A stretch of 64,000 nucleotides of DNA, taken from the NCBI RefSeq assembly GCF_958979055.1, contig NC_084897.1, forward strand, positions 24,889,628 through 24,953,627, given 5' to 3'. The position numbers and the translations under genes were made by a program. Of the stretch, positions 22,315 to 34,600 are shown piece by piece. The notes below the pieces were generated by a model that did not search any database, had not been told where the DNA came from, and saw nothing but the letters and a program-made list of their open reading frames with translations. Origin of the DNA: Alnus glutinosa. Taxonomy: Eukaryota; Streptophyta; Magnoliopsida; Fagales; Betulaceae. Within the stretch, counting starts at the first letter, position 1, and each line of letters opens with the position of its first letter.

Positions 22315-22438
22315 GTTACTTCAAAAGCAATTTGGTGCAAACCACCATTATCATAACACTTTGCTTGCAGAGATCGCACCCTCACCAACTCCGAAATCTG
22401 AGCCTTCCAACTCGTTCCGGAACTCGGGAAGTCGGAAA

Positions 22439-25400
22439 ATGACGGGCCACGATAAAACTCTCCGAGTTTTCTGTGTCGGAACGGCCGATACGAAGCTCGA
22501 GGAGCTCCGATTCCTGTCCGAGTCCGTCCGATCCAATCTCAATAGCTTCTCCAAGAATTCGTCGCTGGAGGTATACACATTCAGTATTCTCTGCACACAC
22601 ACGATACATATATTATTTCTTTATTTATATGTTTCTAATATGTTTGATTGCTGATTGTTTGTTTATTTTTTGTCCGTTTTGTTTTAGTATGAACATTGCA
22701 GTTTTTGTACAAAAATATAGTTCCAATGTAGAGCTTCATTCCGTGAATTATTTTTTTTGGGAGCATTTTCTGGCTCGTCTATAATAGATTCAGAGATAAA
22801 TAGAGTTAACGTTTATTATGTATTTAGCTTTCATTAATTTGTTTAGAATTGGCTTATCTGATTCTGTAAATCTTGTTTTTATTTCTTAATTTAGTCTAGA
22901 AGTTGTTAAAGTAATATTGCAAACCATTGGTGTATCTTACAATCTATAAGTTGTAGGTCAGCTTAAAATCTGTACAAGTAAATAAACATGTTACTGTAAA
23001 TCATAATACTTTGTATGCCTATCAAGTGGTCAAGGTTCACTATACAAGCTAATTTTCAACTTCTACCTCATTTTAGAGACATATTTTCTTTTCTATGAAG
23101 GATGTCCTCACCGTCCTCATTCTTACTTGATTATGTAACTACAAAATATAATTTAGGAAAGATTATATTTTATCCACCTGTGGTTTGGCTCATGTTTCAG
23201 TTGCCAAGAGGAAAAGTTGCACTTTTCCCATAAGAGGTCTAATATGTTTCTTGGTTCATGAGTGTTAGGATAGTTTGATCTTATCTGACTGTTTTAGTAG
23301 TCTATCTTGTCTAGGAGTTGCGATACACTCTATCTTATTGATAGACATTGTGTTAATCTTGAATTGCAATCTCCTCTATAAATAATAAATGAAAGTGTGG
23401 GTATCGCTATACGAATCAGCCCCATTTGTTTTCTCAAAATGGTATAAGAGCTTTCTTTACAAAAAGAAAAAAAAAAAAAATTGCTTTTGTGACATCCCAT
23501 AAAGTTAACCTCACATTGGAAAGATAAATTATCCACATTGAGTGGGTGGATTATAAATATGGTAATGGGTGCTAAATCCCACATTGGTACCTTACGATGT
23601 GAGACTGCGCTTTATAAGTGATTCTAGGGAGTTCCAATTGTAACTATACTAGTCTTCTTGAAGTGATAGTGTCAATGTGGCTTGTACTTTTTTTGGGCAA
23701 TTGCAAATGGTATAAGAACAATTTAGTAACACCATGTGGTGCTGGAGCAATGTATGATATGGGACCTGACAAGGACGTCAAGGATTTGAGTGGGGGAGAT
23801 TGTGACACCCTAAAAAGTTAGTCTTGCATTGAGAAGATGAATTGCCCACATTGAATGGGTGGATTATAAAAGGGGTTCTAAGTTTCATATTAGTTCCTTA
23901 TTAGATGAGACTTAGCTTTATAAATGATTATAGGGAGCTCCAATTGTAACATGACTAATCCCTTTTGGAGTGCTAGCCATCTGTGCCAGCACTTTCCCTA
24001 GGTCGTTACAGCTTTCTCATATGTTTACCTTCTTGCCCTTACTCTCATCCATCCACGTCTCCTTTATTCTTCATGTTCTCTCTGCTTTCAAACAAGACTA
24101 TCAGGTGATCTTTGTTCAAAGCTTGTTTTTGATTTTTTTTTTACTGGATTTATTCTTATGGTGGTTGTGGTCGGAATGTTGCACAGTTGAGTATTAGACA
24201 ACAAATTGTAACGCAACTGCTGTGGTTTTCGATTGTGGTATATTGAGAAATAACTTTCTTTGGAAAGTGGTTTATCGATGTTATCTGTGGCTATCGATGT
24301 CACCAATGGTTGTCAATATTGACCCACTATTTTGTAAGTGTCATCTTCATTTTTTGAGTGCATTATTTGTTGTTTTTATGGTAATCTAACATTGTAGTTC
24401 AAGTCAAGATGTAGGCTATTTTAGTTATTCGTTTTTTGTTGTGAGTAAACTAATTTGTTCTCATTCGTTGTTAAATGTTCACGGAAATGACAGGTAGAAG
24501 TGGCGGTTGTAGATGTTTCTTGTGGTCATAAGGAGATTCAGAGTTTGGGGGATTTTATGTTTGTCTCAAGAAATGATGTTCTCTCTTGCTATTTTGAAGC
24601 CCCGAAAGTGCTTCCAAATGACAGAGGCGAAGCTATTGCTGTAATGAGTAAAGCACTTGAACATTTCTTTAAGAAAGCTCATGAGGATCATCTTTTGGCT
24701 GGCGCCATTGGTATTGGAGGAAGTGGAGGGACATCTCTTATATCGTCTGCCTTAAGACTTATTCCAGTTGGGACCCCGAAGGTCGTTGTGTCAACAGTAG
24801 CTAGTGGTCAAACTGAACCTTATGTTGGGACATCGGATTTGCTATTGTTTCCGTCTATTGTGGATATCTGTGGGATCAATAGTTTAAGTAGGGTTGTGTT
24901 ATCAAATGCTGGAGCTGCTTTTGCTGGGATGGTGATTGGAAGGCTTGAGAGGTCCAGAGATTTTTCTAGTGTCAATGAAAAAGCTACACTTGGTATAACT
25001 ATGTTTGGGGTTACAACTCCATGTGTAAATGCTGTCAAAGAGAGATTGCATAAAGAAGGTTATGAGACTTTAGTTTTTCATGCCACTGGGGTAGGAGGTA
25101 GGGCTATGGAGTCTCTGGTTAGGGAGGGATTTATACAGGTACCTGTCTGTACAATCCATTTGCATTTAAATATCTTGAGCTTGAACAAGATACATGCTTT
25201 GTCAAAAGAAGTGGAGCATTTATGTCTTTGGAAGTTGACTATAAACAAACTTGGAACCTTTTTCCATGTTTAGTAGTTGGAAGATGCTAACCAAAGTTTC
25301 TTTGTAGGTTAAATTTCAACTTTAAATTTATAAATTGAACTGTTGAAGATTACAGTTGATCAAGTTTATGTGACTTGAACTTGTCTTGGAATAACTAGTT

Positions 25401-28400
25401 TGAAAATTCAATTGCTTAAGCTATAGATTTGTAATTGTGTTTTGTCATTAGTATGTACTCTTTTGAGCTAATTTTAATACTTAAGAGCTCATTAAAGATT
25501 TTCAAATTTACATTTATGTCCCATCGTGTTATAATGGCTTGTGACTAACAAGAAATCCTTTAATTCACTTATATTGTAGACTAGTAGTGTCGAATATTTT
25601 CTGATCGTCATATCTTTAATTTATTCAGTCTATCAGTGTTTGCTGTGGTTCAAGTTGGCACAACCAGATCATTTAATTCCTTATAATCTGTTATGGTATC
25701 CAATCCTTTTCTGCTACTTGATGATGGCTTCGTACTTGTATAATTCAATATTTTTTCTTTTAATTTTACTTAGGGTGTTCTGGACGTCACAACAACAGAG
25801 GTTGCAGATTATGTGGTTGGAGGTGTAATGGCTTGTGACAGTTCCCGCTTTGATGCCATAATAGAGAAGAGGATTCCTTTTGTCCTGAGTGTGGGAGCCT
25901 TGGACATGGTTAACTTCGGAGTTAAAGATACCATGCCTTCTAGTTTTCGGGAGAGAAAGATATATGAACATAATAAACAGGTAAAAGGTTTATATTTTTT
26001 ATTTTTTTATTTTAATTTTAATTTTTTTATCTTTGATCTTTGTCATGTTGTGATTCTGGCATACTTTTAGGCATTTGAGTGCTTCCATTTTCAAGATGCT
26101 GCTAACGAGTGTAGTGATCTTTGTCATGTTATGATTCTGGCATACTTTTAGGCATTTGAGTGCTTCCATTTTCAAGATGCTGCTAACGAGTGTAGTCATA
26201 TTATCAATTTATGAATATAGTAGATGTTCTTGTGATTCTAATGGAAAATTTGAGCCCTGATTTGTGTTCCATTGCTGGACAATTGGAATCTCTTGTCTTA
26301 TGCTGTAGCAATATTCTAATATATCTCTGACTATGGGAAATTGTATTTCAGAGTGTGACTTTATAACAGAATCTATGTTTGCCATTTTCAGGTCACACTC
26401 ATGCGAACCACCTCAGATGAGAACAAAAAATTTGCTGACTTTATAGCAAATAAACTAAACAAGTCCTCATCAAAGGTCCACATTTGCCTGCCACAAAAGG
26501 GCATCTCTGCTTTGGATGCACCAGGGAAGCCCTTTTATGATCTTGAGGCCACTGCTACTCTTATAAATGAACTAAAGAGACGTATTCAGACAAATGAAGA
26601 TAGGAAGGTACAATTATTGTTCATTGACTGGTGCATGTCACTGGTTCAACCTTCTCTCTTTACTTTGGTTTTATGGGCATAATCTGATACACTTACTATC
26701 TGGATTTACCTTATGCAATTGAAAGTTGTGCATGTTTTATAGGTGAAGGTGTATCCTTGTCATATTAATGACTATGACTTTGCAAATGCATTGGTTGACT
26801 CATTCTTAGAGATTAGTGCGAAAAATTCTAAAGATTCCAGTTCTCCGCAAGTTACTAGTCCTGGAACCAATCAAGATCTTCATGAGGATACTGCTTCTAA
26901 GATCAATTCATCAAGGTTTGGGGCCGCTCTCTATAGCCCAAGTGACTTCCCAGATGCAAATCCAGGTTGTTGTTTTAACAGTTGAATTCGTATGTTATGC
27001 AAGAAAGTACAGTGCAATTAAATGAAGCTTGGTGTTATCGTTGGAAAGTGTTAATTGCTGTTTGTGAAGATACTTTTGGAAATCATTAATTTCGTCTTTT
27101 TAATCCCAGTAATTGGTAGCTTTCATGCAACAGATGCAAAGTCATCTTGTGTTGACTTTAGATTAGCATTGTTTCCATTAATGCAGTCTAATTTGTGATT
27201 CAGATTGTATCAGGACAAGAACGTGTTAATAACAATAGCTCTATGTTTTCCTCGATTACAAATTAACCATCTAAAGCAATTATCAAGAAAAGAAAAAAAC
27301 TTTTACATCATGATGTCAGTTATTTATTTTTGGCTTGTAGGCATGCTTTCTGCATTGTTTGCATTAAATTAAATAGGGGGCTGGGTTCTCCAATCAGGTT
27401 GAATTTTGTATCTATGTGCCGGATTTTTCTTGTCACTGGATATGAGGACGTTGGGTTGAAGTGTCCGATTGTTCAAAAAAGAGTGGATTATGGGTTTGTG
27501 GCAGTGCATTGTATAGTTCACACTTCTTTTATTGTTTTTTTTTTTTTGCCTTCTTCTTCTTCTTTCGTCCCTGCATCATCTCCAGAGTAATACTGTCAGT
27601 CATAATTATTCTCATTCCCATATTATTTTGTGTCAGCTTTAGGACATCTGGTTACATTAGAATATTCATGTAATAAATTCTGTTTTGTTTAAGTTTTTAC
27701 GTGTAACGTTGAGCAAGTGTTAAATGAATTGGGGCATGGCATTGAGTAGGCATTTGTTACATAGATTCACTTGTTCATCTATAGACTCATAGACTTTTGA
27801 GTGCTTAATTGTGGAATAATGTTGAATTACCGGCCACCAAAGGTTAGGGGGAATTTTGTTCTATGTCAATGTGGTCTGAGAGCTAATCAGTTTACTTTTC
27901 TAACAGAAACTTTACAAAGAACTCGGGCAATTTTGCAGCAATTGAAAGATCAAATAAATAAAGGAATTCCAATTATAGGAGCTGGTGCAGGAACAGGCAT
28001 ATCTGCGAAGTTTGAGGAAGCTGGTGGTGTTGATCTGATAGTGTTGTACAATTCAGGCCGTTTTCGCATGGCTGGAAGGGGTTCCTTATCTGGCTTATTG
28101 CCTTTTGCTGATGCAAATGCTATTGTACTTGATATGGCCAATGAAGTGTTGCCAGTAAGTTTCAACTGCTTGCTTGTAAAAAAAAGTTATTCAGAAGAGA
28201 GATCTTCTTCAGAGAATCTTTTTGTTAAATCCTCATTGTATTAAACTTCTATAAGCCTGTTGTCAAACTCGAAGTTCAAAATATTTGTTGGAAAATGGCA
28301 TTGAAGGAACCACTAGTTGGCGTATTATGTGTTAAAAGAACAGGGAAGAGTGGACGGTCACCAAGTTTATGGAAATTGTAACCTGCATCTGACACAGAAG

Positions 28401-30267
28401 AAATATTTGGATATGAATTAGGTACTCAAAATATTCAAGAATTTTGTTTTCAGATAATATGAGAAGTATTGAACATCTTATATTGAATTTTCATGTAACT
28501 TAAAGCTTTCCTTCAAGTTTACTTTTTTTTCTTTGAATTACTTTTTTTTTAAAAAAAAAAATGATTGGGTTGGATTAATACCACAAATTCCATTCAATTT
28601 GATTTAATACTGTAAAGATCTTATGTTTTAGTGTTAGACCATTCAGCTAATTATCGAGATTTTATTTGTATAAATAGTTTATTTATATATTTATTTTACT
28701 CTCTGGTACTTCTGTTAGTTTTCTTTAATTTATAATTCTATATCATTCTTGATTTATAACATCATATTTCTTATGGATGATGAGTATAACTTAAAATGAA
28801 CAAGGAAAGACCTGACCAATTATGTTGCTTACCCAATTTCTGCTCCACTTTTCAACATTTTGTACTGATGTAGGAGCTTACACACGTGTAGGTGGTGAAG
28901 AAGGTACCAGTACTTGCTGGAGTATGTGCTACCGATCCTTTTCGCCGAATGGATTATTTCCTCAAGGAGGTGGAGTCAATTGGATTCTCTGGGGTGCAAA
29001 ATTTTCCAACTGTTGGGCTCTTCGATGGTAATTTTAGACAAAATCTTGAAGAAACAGGAATGGGATACAGGTATGCCTTCAAAGAAAATTTACCCTCTTA
29101 TTTATTTCCTTGGAATGGTAATTTATGCCTTATAGCTAATATTTTTCTTGTTTTAATAATCAGCTTAGAAGTAGAGATGATTGAAAAAGCTCATAAACTG
29201 GGTCTCTTGACAACCCCATATGCTTTCAACCAAGATGAAGCTGTGGAGATGGCAAAAGCTGGGGCTGATATCGTAGTGGCCCATATGGGACTCACTACAT
29301 CTGGCTCTATAGGCGCAAAAACATATGTAACAATGGAGGAAAGTGTAGTTCGCGTTCAGGCTATAGCTGATGCTGCACATAGAACCAATCCCAATGTTAT
29401 TGTACTCTGTCATGGAGGTATCATCTAGAAAATGGTTGCGTCTTGTTACGAAGTTTTGGCAGTCCCGAAATCTTGATATTAGTTTCATAAAACACTGGCA
29501 GGAAATTTCTTGACTTGATACGGATTGTGTGTGTGTGTTAGATACACTGGCATAAAACATATCCTCTGTGTTGTTGAAGCAATCATTGTCCTCTCGGAAG
29601 TGAAAGTTATTGAGTTTTTTTTAGAAACTCATTATCATATTCTGGCTTTCTTCTTTCTTGTTTTGCTGTTCGTCCATGCTAACATTGTCATTTCAGCTAT
29701 CAAAATCTTATTCAGTAGAAATTGGATACACTAAATTGAGAGTTTTTAAACTTTGGAAGGAGATTGCAATAGCAATGAAAGTTCAGGGGGGTTAAGTGAA
29801 GTTTCCCCCCTCTTTTCCAAGCCAATATAATATATATATATATAGGGGAAATTTCTCTTAACACCCCTGAATTGGCATCACTTTTGCAATTACATAAAAT
29901 TTTTAAATTGTCAACTCCCTTATCATGCTTGGGCTATCCTAACTATAGTTTTCTTTAACTTTGATTTTTGTAAACCAGTCACTTTCAACACTCGAAAAGT
30001 ATTTTAAAGGTTGTTTTTCATGTGCTAGTCTCTTCAATATCTCTTTACATATTTAAAACGTTCTTGGTCCGTCAGTCAATCAAATCTACTAAACATGATC
30101 TGGTACACCTTGCAGGTCCTATATCTGGTCCTAGTGAGGCCGAATTCATACTGAAGAGAACTAAAGGTGTCCATGGATTTTATGGTGCATCAAGCATGGA
30201 GAGACTACCAGTTGAACAAGCTATAACGACCACAGTCCAATTATACAAATCAATTTCTATCGAGTAA
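22439..30267 (+). CDS. Tm-1-like protein (UPF0261 domain plus TIM-barrel domain), 751 aa
   Basis: Nine exons join in phase with GT-AG introns: 22439-22570, 24494-25138, 25774-25980, 26392-26607, 26743-26965, 27907-28154, 28892-29070, 29164-29417, 30116-30267. The 751 residues match the length of tomato Tm-1 (about 754). Residues 1-405 are the Tm-1-like/UPF0261 ATP-binding domain, with the glycine-rich GIGGSGGTS loop near 117-125; 410-474 is a Ser/Asp-rich linker; 475-751 is a TIM-barrel domain beginning [20 protein letters not shown] and containing [12 protein letters not shown] and [12 protein letters not shown]. In tomato the N-terminal domain binds tobamovirus replication proteins and blocks replication; the ordinary role of the family in plants is unknown. 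No frameshift or missing exon is seen, so the gene looks functional. The ATG is the first in frame. Confidence 0.95.
23263..23450 (+). mobile_element. LTR plus primer-binding site of an LTR retroelement (truncated)
   Basis: TGTTAGGATAGTTTGATCTT begins a 174-bp LTR-like unit that ends ..TTTTCTCA at 23436, with a TATA-like CTCTATAAATAA inside. ATGGTATAAGAGC follows directly, close to the usual initiator-tRNA primer site TGGTATCAGAGC. The rest of the element is absent. Located in intron 1 of the Tm-1-like gene. Confidence 0.6.
23488..24010 (+). mobile_element. TRIM retrotransposon with GCTTT target duplication
   Basis: A complete 523-bp element: 5' LTR 23488-23705 (TGTGACATCC...TTGCA), primer-binding site AATGGTATAAGAAC, a 95-base internal region, a purine tract GAGTGGGGGAGAT, and 3' LTR 23801-24010 (TGTGACACCC...GTTACA). 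Both sides carry GCTTT (23483-23487 and 24011-24015). It has no coding capacity and depends on enzymes from other elements. The two LTRs have diverged clearly, so the insertion is old. It sits in sense orientation in intron 1 of the Tm-1-like gene. Confidence 0.9.
26035..26196 (+). repeat. Tandem duplication, two 81-base units
   Basis: GATCTTTGTCATGTTGTGAT...GAGTGTAGT occurs twice head to tail with a single mismatch, in intron 3 of the Tm-1-like gene. Each copy contains an ag-like acceptor (CATACTTTTAG), which could act as a cryptic splice site. Confidence 0.95.
29750..29925. mobile_element. Foldback element in intron 8 of the Tm-1-like gene
   Basis: TTCAGGGGGGTTAAGTGAAG at 29782 and its inverted partner TCTTAACACCCCTGAATTGG near 29856 form the inner stem; TTGCAATAGCAATG and the partner CACTTTTGCAAT extend it. 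The centre is (TA)n. Confidence 0.55.
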
Positions 30268-30396
30268 AGCTCGATGTATCTGTTCTTTGTCATGCCCTAT
30301 GTTTGATGTATGCTTGTATCACCTTATATCTATTGTATTTTCTTACATCCTGAGAATGTGAAGAAACTTGGATATAATGTTTAATATCGAATAATT

Positions 30397-30432
<36 letters not shown>

Positions 30433-31682
30433 GTAATTGGCTCCAAGGAGAGGGGAAGGGGAGATTTGAACTTATAAAAAGAAAATATTTATAAGCAACA
30501 AACTGGTTGGGTCAATCATATATTTGATTTTTGTAAAGTCTTCTTTTTGTTTCAAACTATACTGCTTAATGCTTATGCTACTGATACAACATAACAACAT
30601 TCTCCAAGGTTGCATGCATGTGCTTTGCATGTTTCTTTACCTGCACACCTGCATCTCAAGAGCATTCCATCAAGTGCCACTTGTATCATCTCACAAGGGG
30701 AAGAACAGAATGCTTTTGAGATGCAACCTACTCCATGCCAATCCCCAAATGTCTTTGCAACCTTGACTATGACAAAAGATGGACAGGGCTGATAACATTG
30801 AGATCTAGAGAATCGAGATATTAAGGTTTTCAGATGTATTGGCACCTTCAAATCCATATAAGCATGCATCGATGGCAAAACTTTCATGTTTGGTTTTGGC
30901 AACTGCTTCAGCAGTCTGGCGGTCTGGTTTGGACACTTCAAGCTCCGCTATGCTCCAAAATTGATGTGAGTGGTAGTGCAATTTTCTCTATTTTATTATT
31001 ATTATTATTATTTTTTCTGTCTTTTTCCTGAGACCTGATTGTTGGCTTGTCAGGCTCTCCGTAATTATTGATGTCTAGGTATCTCAGGAACATGTATGAT
31101 GTCCTCTGATCTCAGAGTCGCAAACTTCATGTTAAAACTAATGCTTCTTTTAATTTCTCCTGATGTCCATATAATTTTAGTCAAGCAGAAAATCTAGGCC
31201 GCTGTAGTATCCTATCAATATTAAAAATTTAAGGCTCTATTAGTAGTTTGGCAATAGTATGCTAGTTGAGTATGCTTCTGAAGCAGTATAGGGGCCTTGT
31301 AATATTCTTGGATATCTTTTTCTAAAAAACATGCTGGAAAATACTACTGTTGTTCAATATGCAAATTTCTCATTAATATAGCTTAACCCTTCTTAAATGC
31401 AGTGATATGGAGCTGCACAGAAGTAAAACATATTATATTTCTAGCTTTTATTTTAAAAGCAAATGGAGCCTGATAGTTGTTGGATTCAATCTGCACTCTG
31501 TTCCTATATGTTGTGTTGTTGATCTCTGGAAGAGTGTTCATAACTAGAGGCATTACATGCTTCATTATCTGAACGAGGTTGGACATATTTCAGACCACCC
31601 CTCTTTGTCTTTCAAGCATGCTAGGAACTTCTCACACTGTTAACATACAGAAGACTGAACTCATCTATGCTTAGTTCCCACC
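30268..31682. other. Convergent intergenic region
   Basis: Separates the ends of the Tm-1-like gene (plus) and the P450 (minus). It holds a (TA)n tract at 30401-30426. The 122-codon minus-strand frame at 30573-30941 and overlapping plus-strand frames lack family similarity or splice context and are not called. Confidence 0.45.
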
Positions 31683-34600
31683 TCATAAGGGCTCCAAAGT
31701 TATGGGACACCCACTTCTGAGTCTCGGAATATGTGCTTTCTTTTCTAGGCAAGTATCTAGATCATCAACAGTCCACCTACACCATAAAGAGGGAATTATT
31801 TTATTTTCTGTAGAAGTTAAAGCAGGATGAAATCTTGGTAAGTGAAAGATAACTCACTTGTATCCACTAGTCAGTCGGTGTAGAAAGACCAACATTGTCA
31901 CCTTTGCCATATTCATTCCTAAGCATGTCCTAGGTCCTGACCCAAAAGGTATATGACTGTATGGCTTTTGCATTTCCTGGAGGAATAGACATGGATTTGT
32001 TACTCGTATCTTATGCCTAAAACTCATTGCTGTAATGTATGCGAAAACAACAAATCAGGAGCTGGGTAGAGAGCTAATTACATCAAATCTTGAAGGATTA
32101 AATTGCATAGGGTCCTTGAACAAATCTGGGTCATAGTGTATACAAGTTGCGTCAATGTTTACGTGCCATCCTTTCTTTATCTCAAAACCTGCCATAATGA
32201 ACTTTTTCAGTAGGTATTGTTAAATCACCAATTATCTCAAAAGTTTAAGCCGAAGAAAAATGTAGATTTAATCATTTAATTAATATTTTAACACTCCTTA
32301 ATAAGTGAAGTTCAATACGTAGAATATTTAATAGAAGGGGGGCGAATTACAGAGATAATGTTCAAACTTAGGACCTCTGTTTTGATTCGATATTAAATCA
32401 CCAATTGTTTCAAAAGGTTAAGTGGATGAAAAATGTAAATTTAATCATTCAATTAATATTTTTATAATTACTTTGGAAAGAACAATAAAGTATTAATCCT
32501 CCCCTTTAACATAAATAAAACAAAAGGAGAAACTTGCCTGCTATTGTGCAGTCATTAAGTGCAACACGAGGAAACCACAACAAGACATTTGACATTCTTA
32601 ATGTTTCTTTGACAACCTGAAAAAGACATGAATTAAAATACCAAGTCTGTTCAATACATGGCGTTACATATATTTATATGTTCTTGGTACAATTTAAATG
32701 GAACAGCCTAACTTGCAAAAAATTTCACCAATAGAGAACATTCTTAATTAGATTTTCCAACCTTTGAACCATAGGACATGTTGTTAAGATCTTCAAGAGT
32801 GACTAAGGCTCCTTCAGGCTTATTTCTGAATATTGACAATTGTTCTTCCTGTAAGTTTACAAGAATATTAATTTTCTTGCCAAAGTGAACATTGATAAAA
32901 AAAAATAATTGGACGTGCAAATGAGAAGACTGTTTCTCTTCACATGCTGATCTGGTAATTAGTTCTGTTGCTATCAAGGGCATGTTGGAAAGTATGTAAA
33001 CAGTGAGTATTTTTTTTTCCCTATTCCCCCTTCCCTTTTCTTCACTTTTCAACTTGCCTCCTTTTGAGTAGGTTTTTATTCACTATCTTTAGGAATCACA
33101 CTTCAAATACAGATAGTTTAACTGGACAGATTATAGAACTTATTCTTGTTTGAGAGTTCTTATGACAGGCCCTGAACAGCAGGTTCGTTGCACATATTTA
33201 TTAAAAAATCTGCATGACTCACCCTGAGCCTGTCCTGGGCTTCTTTGTTCTCATCCAGAAACTTGACACTCCACATCATTGCAGCTGCAGTGGTGGTCTG
33301 CCCCGCAACTATCAATGTCAATAGGTTATCCATAATCTCGGAGTCGTCGAGCTTTTCGTCAGGAGGATACGAGTCTCTCTGTATCATGGACTGCAAGAAG
33401 TCTGGAGGAGACTCCTTTCCACTCCGTCGTCTTGTAATTATATCTCTAAAGGTTTCCATGAGCCTTTTACGTGCCTGCTTCAATGGTTTTCTGTTAGTCT
33501 TAACAAAGTATACAGTTGGAAGGTTAATTCTTACAACCTGGAGTTATATTTATCATCATCTTGCCTGGATGCATGGCCTGTCCAAAAACCAGGCAATTGT
33601 AACCCTTGTAAACCTCCCTAGAGCTGCCTATCTTACCTTGATGCCTTTGTAGTATCTGGTGCCAGGAATCGCGATGGGAAAGGAAATCATAGCATTGGAA
33701 ATAGATGTGCAGTCTCTTTCGATATCTCCTAGCAGGGATTCATCGGTGATGCTCAAAAGCATTTTGCACATTGCATCAAATGTCAACTGTCAATCAGACA
33801 TTGGCAAAATGTTAACCATTGGACTAGAAATGAGTAATGCTAAGCATCTCCAGCAATAATAATCAAAGTAGCTATTGAAAAAGTAATATTCTCTATTTTA
33901 GCTACTACTTTTTCTATATTCTCTCCATTCTTTATTCTACTCTCTACTTGCATTTAAATATTATCTTGATTGTAAAAAAATGTGAAAGAAATAGGAAGAA
34001 AGAGAAAGAAAAAGAAGGAAATGTAGAGAGAAAATAATAAAAAACTATTTGTAATGTGAATAGTGAATAGGCAGAAGAACCTATTTTGTATTTAGAGCAT
34101 CTCTAACAGAATAGGCAAATGGTTCATAATAGTCAAATTTGACTATTATGAGTTATTTTTCGTCTCCAGCAGAATAGGCAAAATAGATTTTTTCCTTCTT
34201 GTGTGAATAATAAATAGGCTCTTATGCTTATTCATTATTCATACTACAAAAAGTTTTTAATTATTCTCTCACCCTTTCCTTTTTCTCTCTCTCTTTCTCC
34301 CTACTTCTTTCACACTTTTTTTCACACAAAATAATATTTAAATGCAAGTAAAGTATAATCGAGAATCTATTAGAGAGAATATAGAAAAAATGGCAGCTAA
34401 AATAGAGAGTTGTACTTTTTCAATAATTATTTTGGCTATTATTGCTGGAGATGCTCTTACTATTCACACTAGAAGGAAAAAAATCTTTTCTGTTGGAGAT
34501 GCTTTATAGATTGTTATACGAATGTCATACAACTTGATGATGTGACAATGAAAAATAAGTCGTAGAATAAAATTAAAAATTTAAGGGTTGATTTTTATTT

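Noticed and set aside
22361..22438. Longer N-terminus for the Tm-1-like protein
   Set aside because: The extension starts at TTG and has no family similarity; the ATG at 22439 gives the expected length.
30573..30941. 122-codon minus-strand frame between the Tm-1-like gene and the P450
   Set aside because: No recognisable domain, and competing plus-strand frames over the same bases look equally good.
31855..31857. TGA right after exon 8 of the P450 as the true stop
   Set aside because: Splicing at AA|GTGAGT joins cleanly to an exon encoding the family C-terminus (KWTVDDLDT), so the TGA is intronic.
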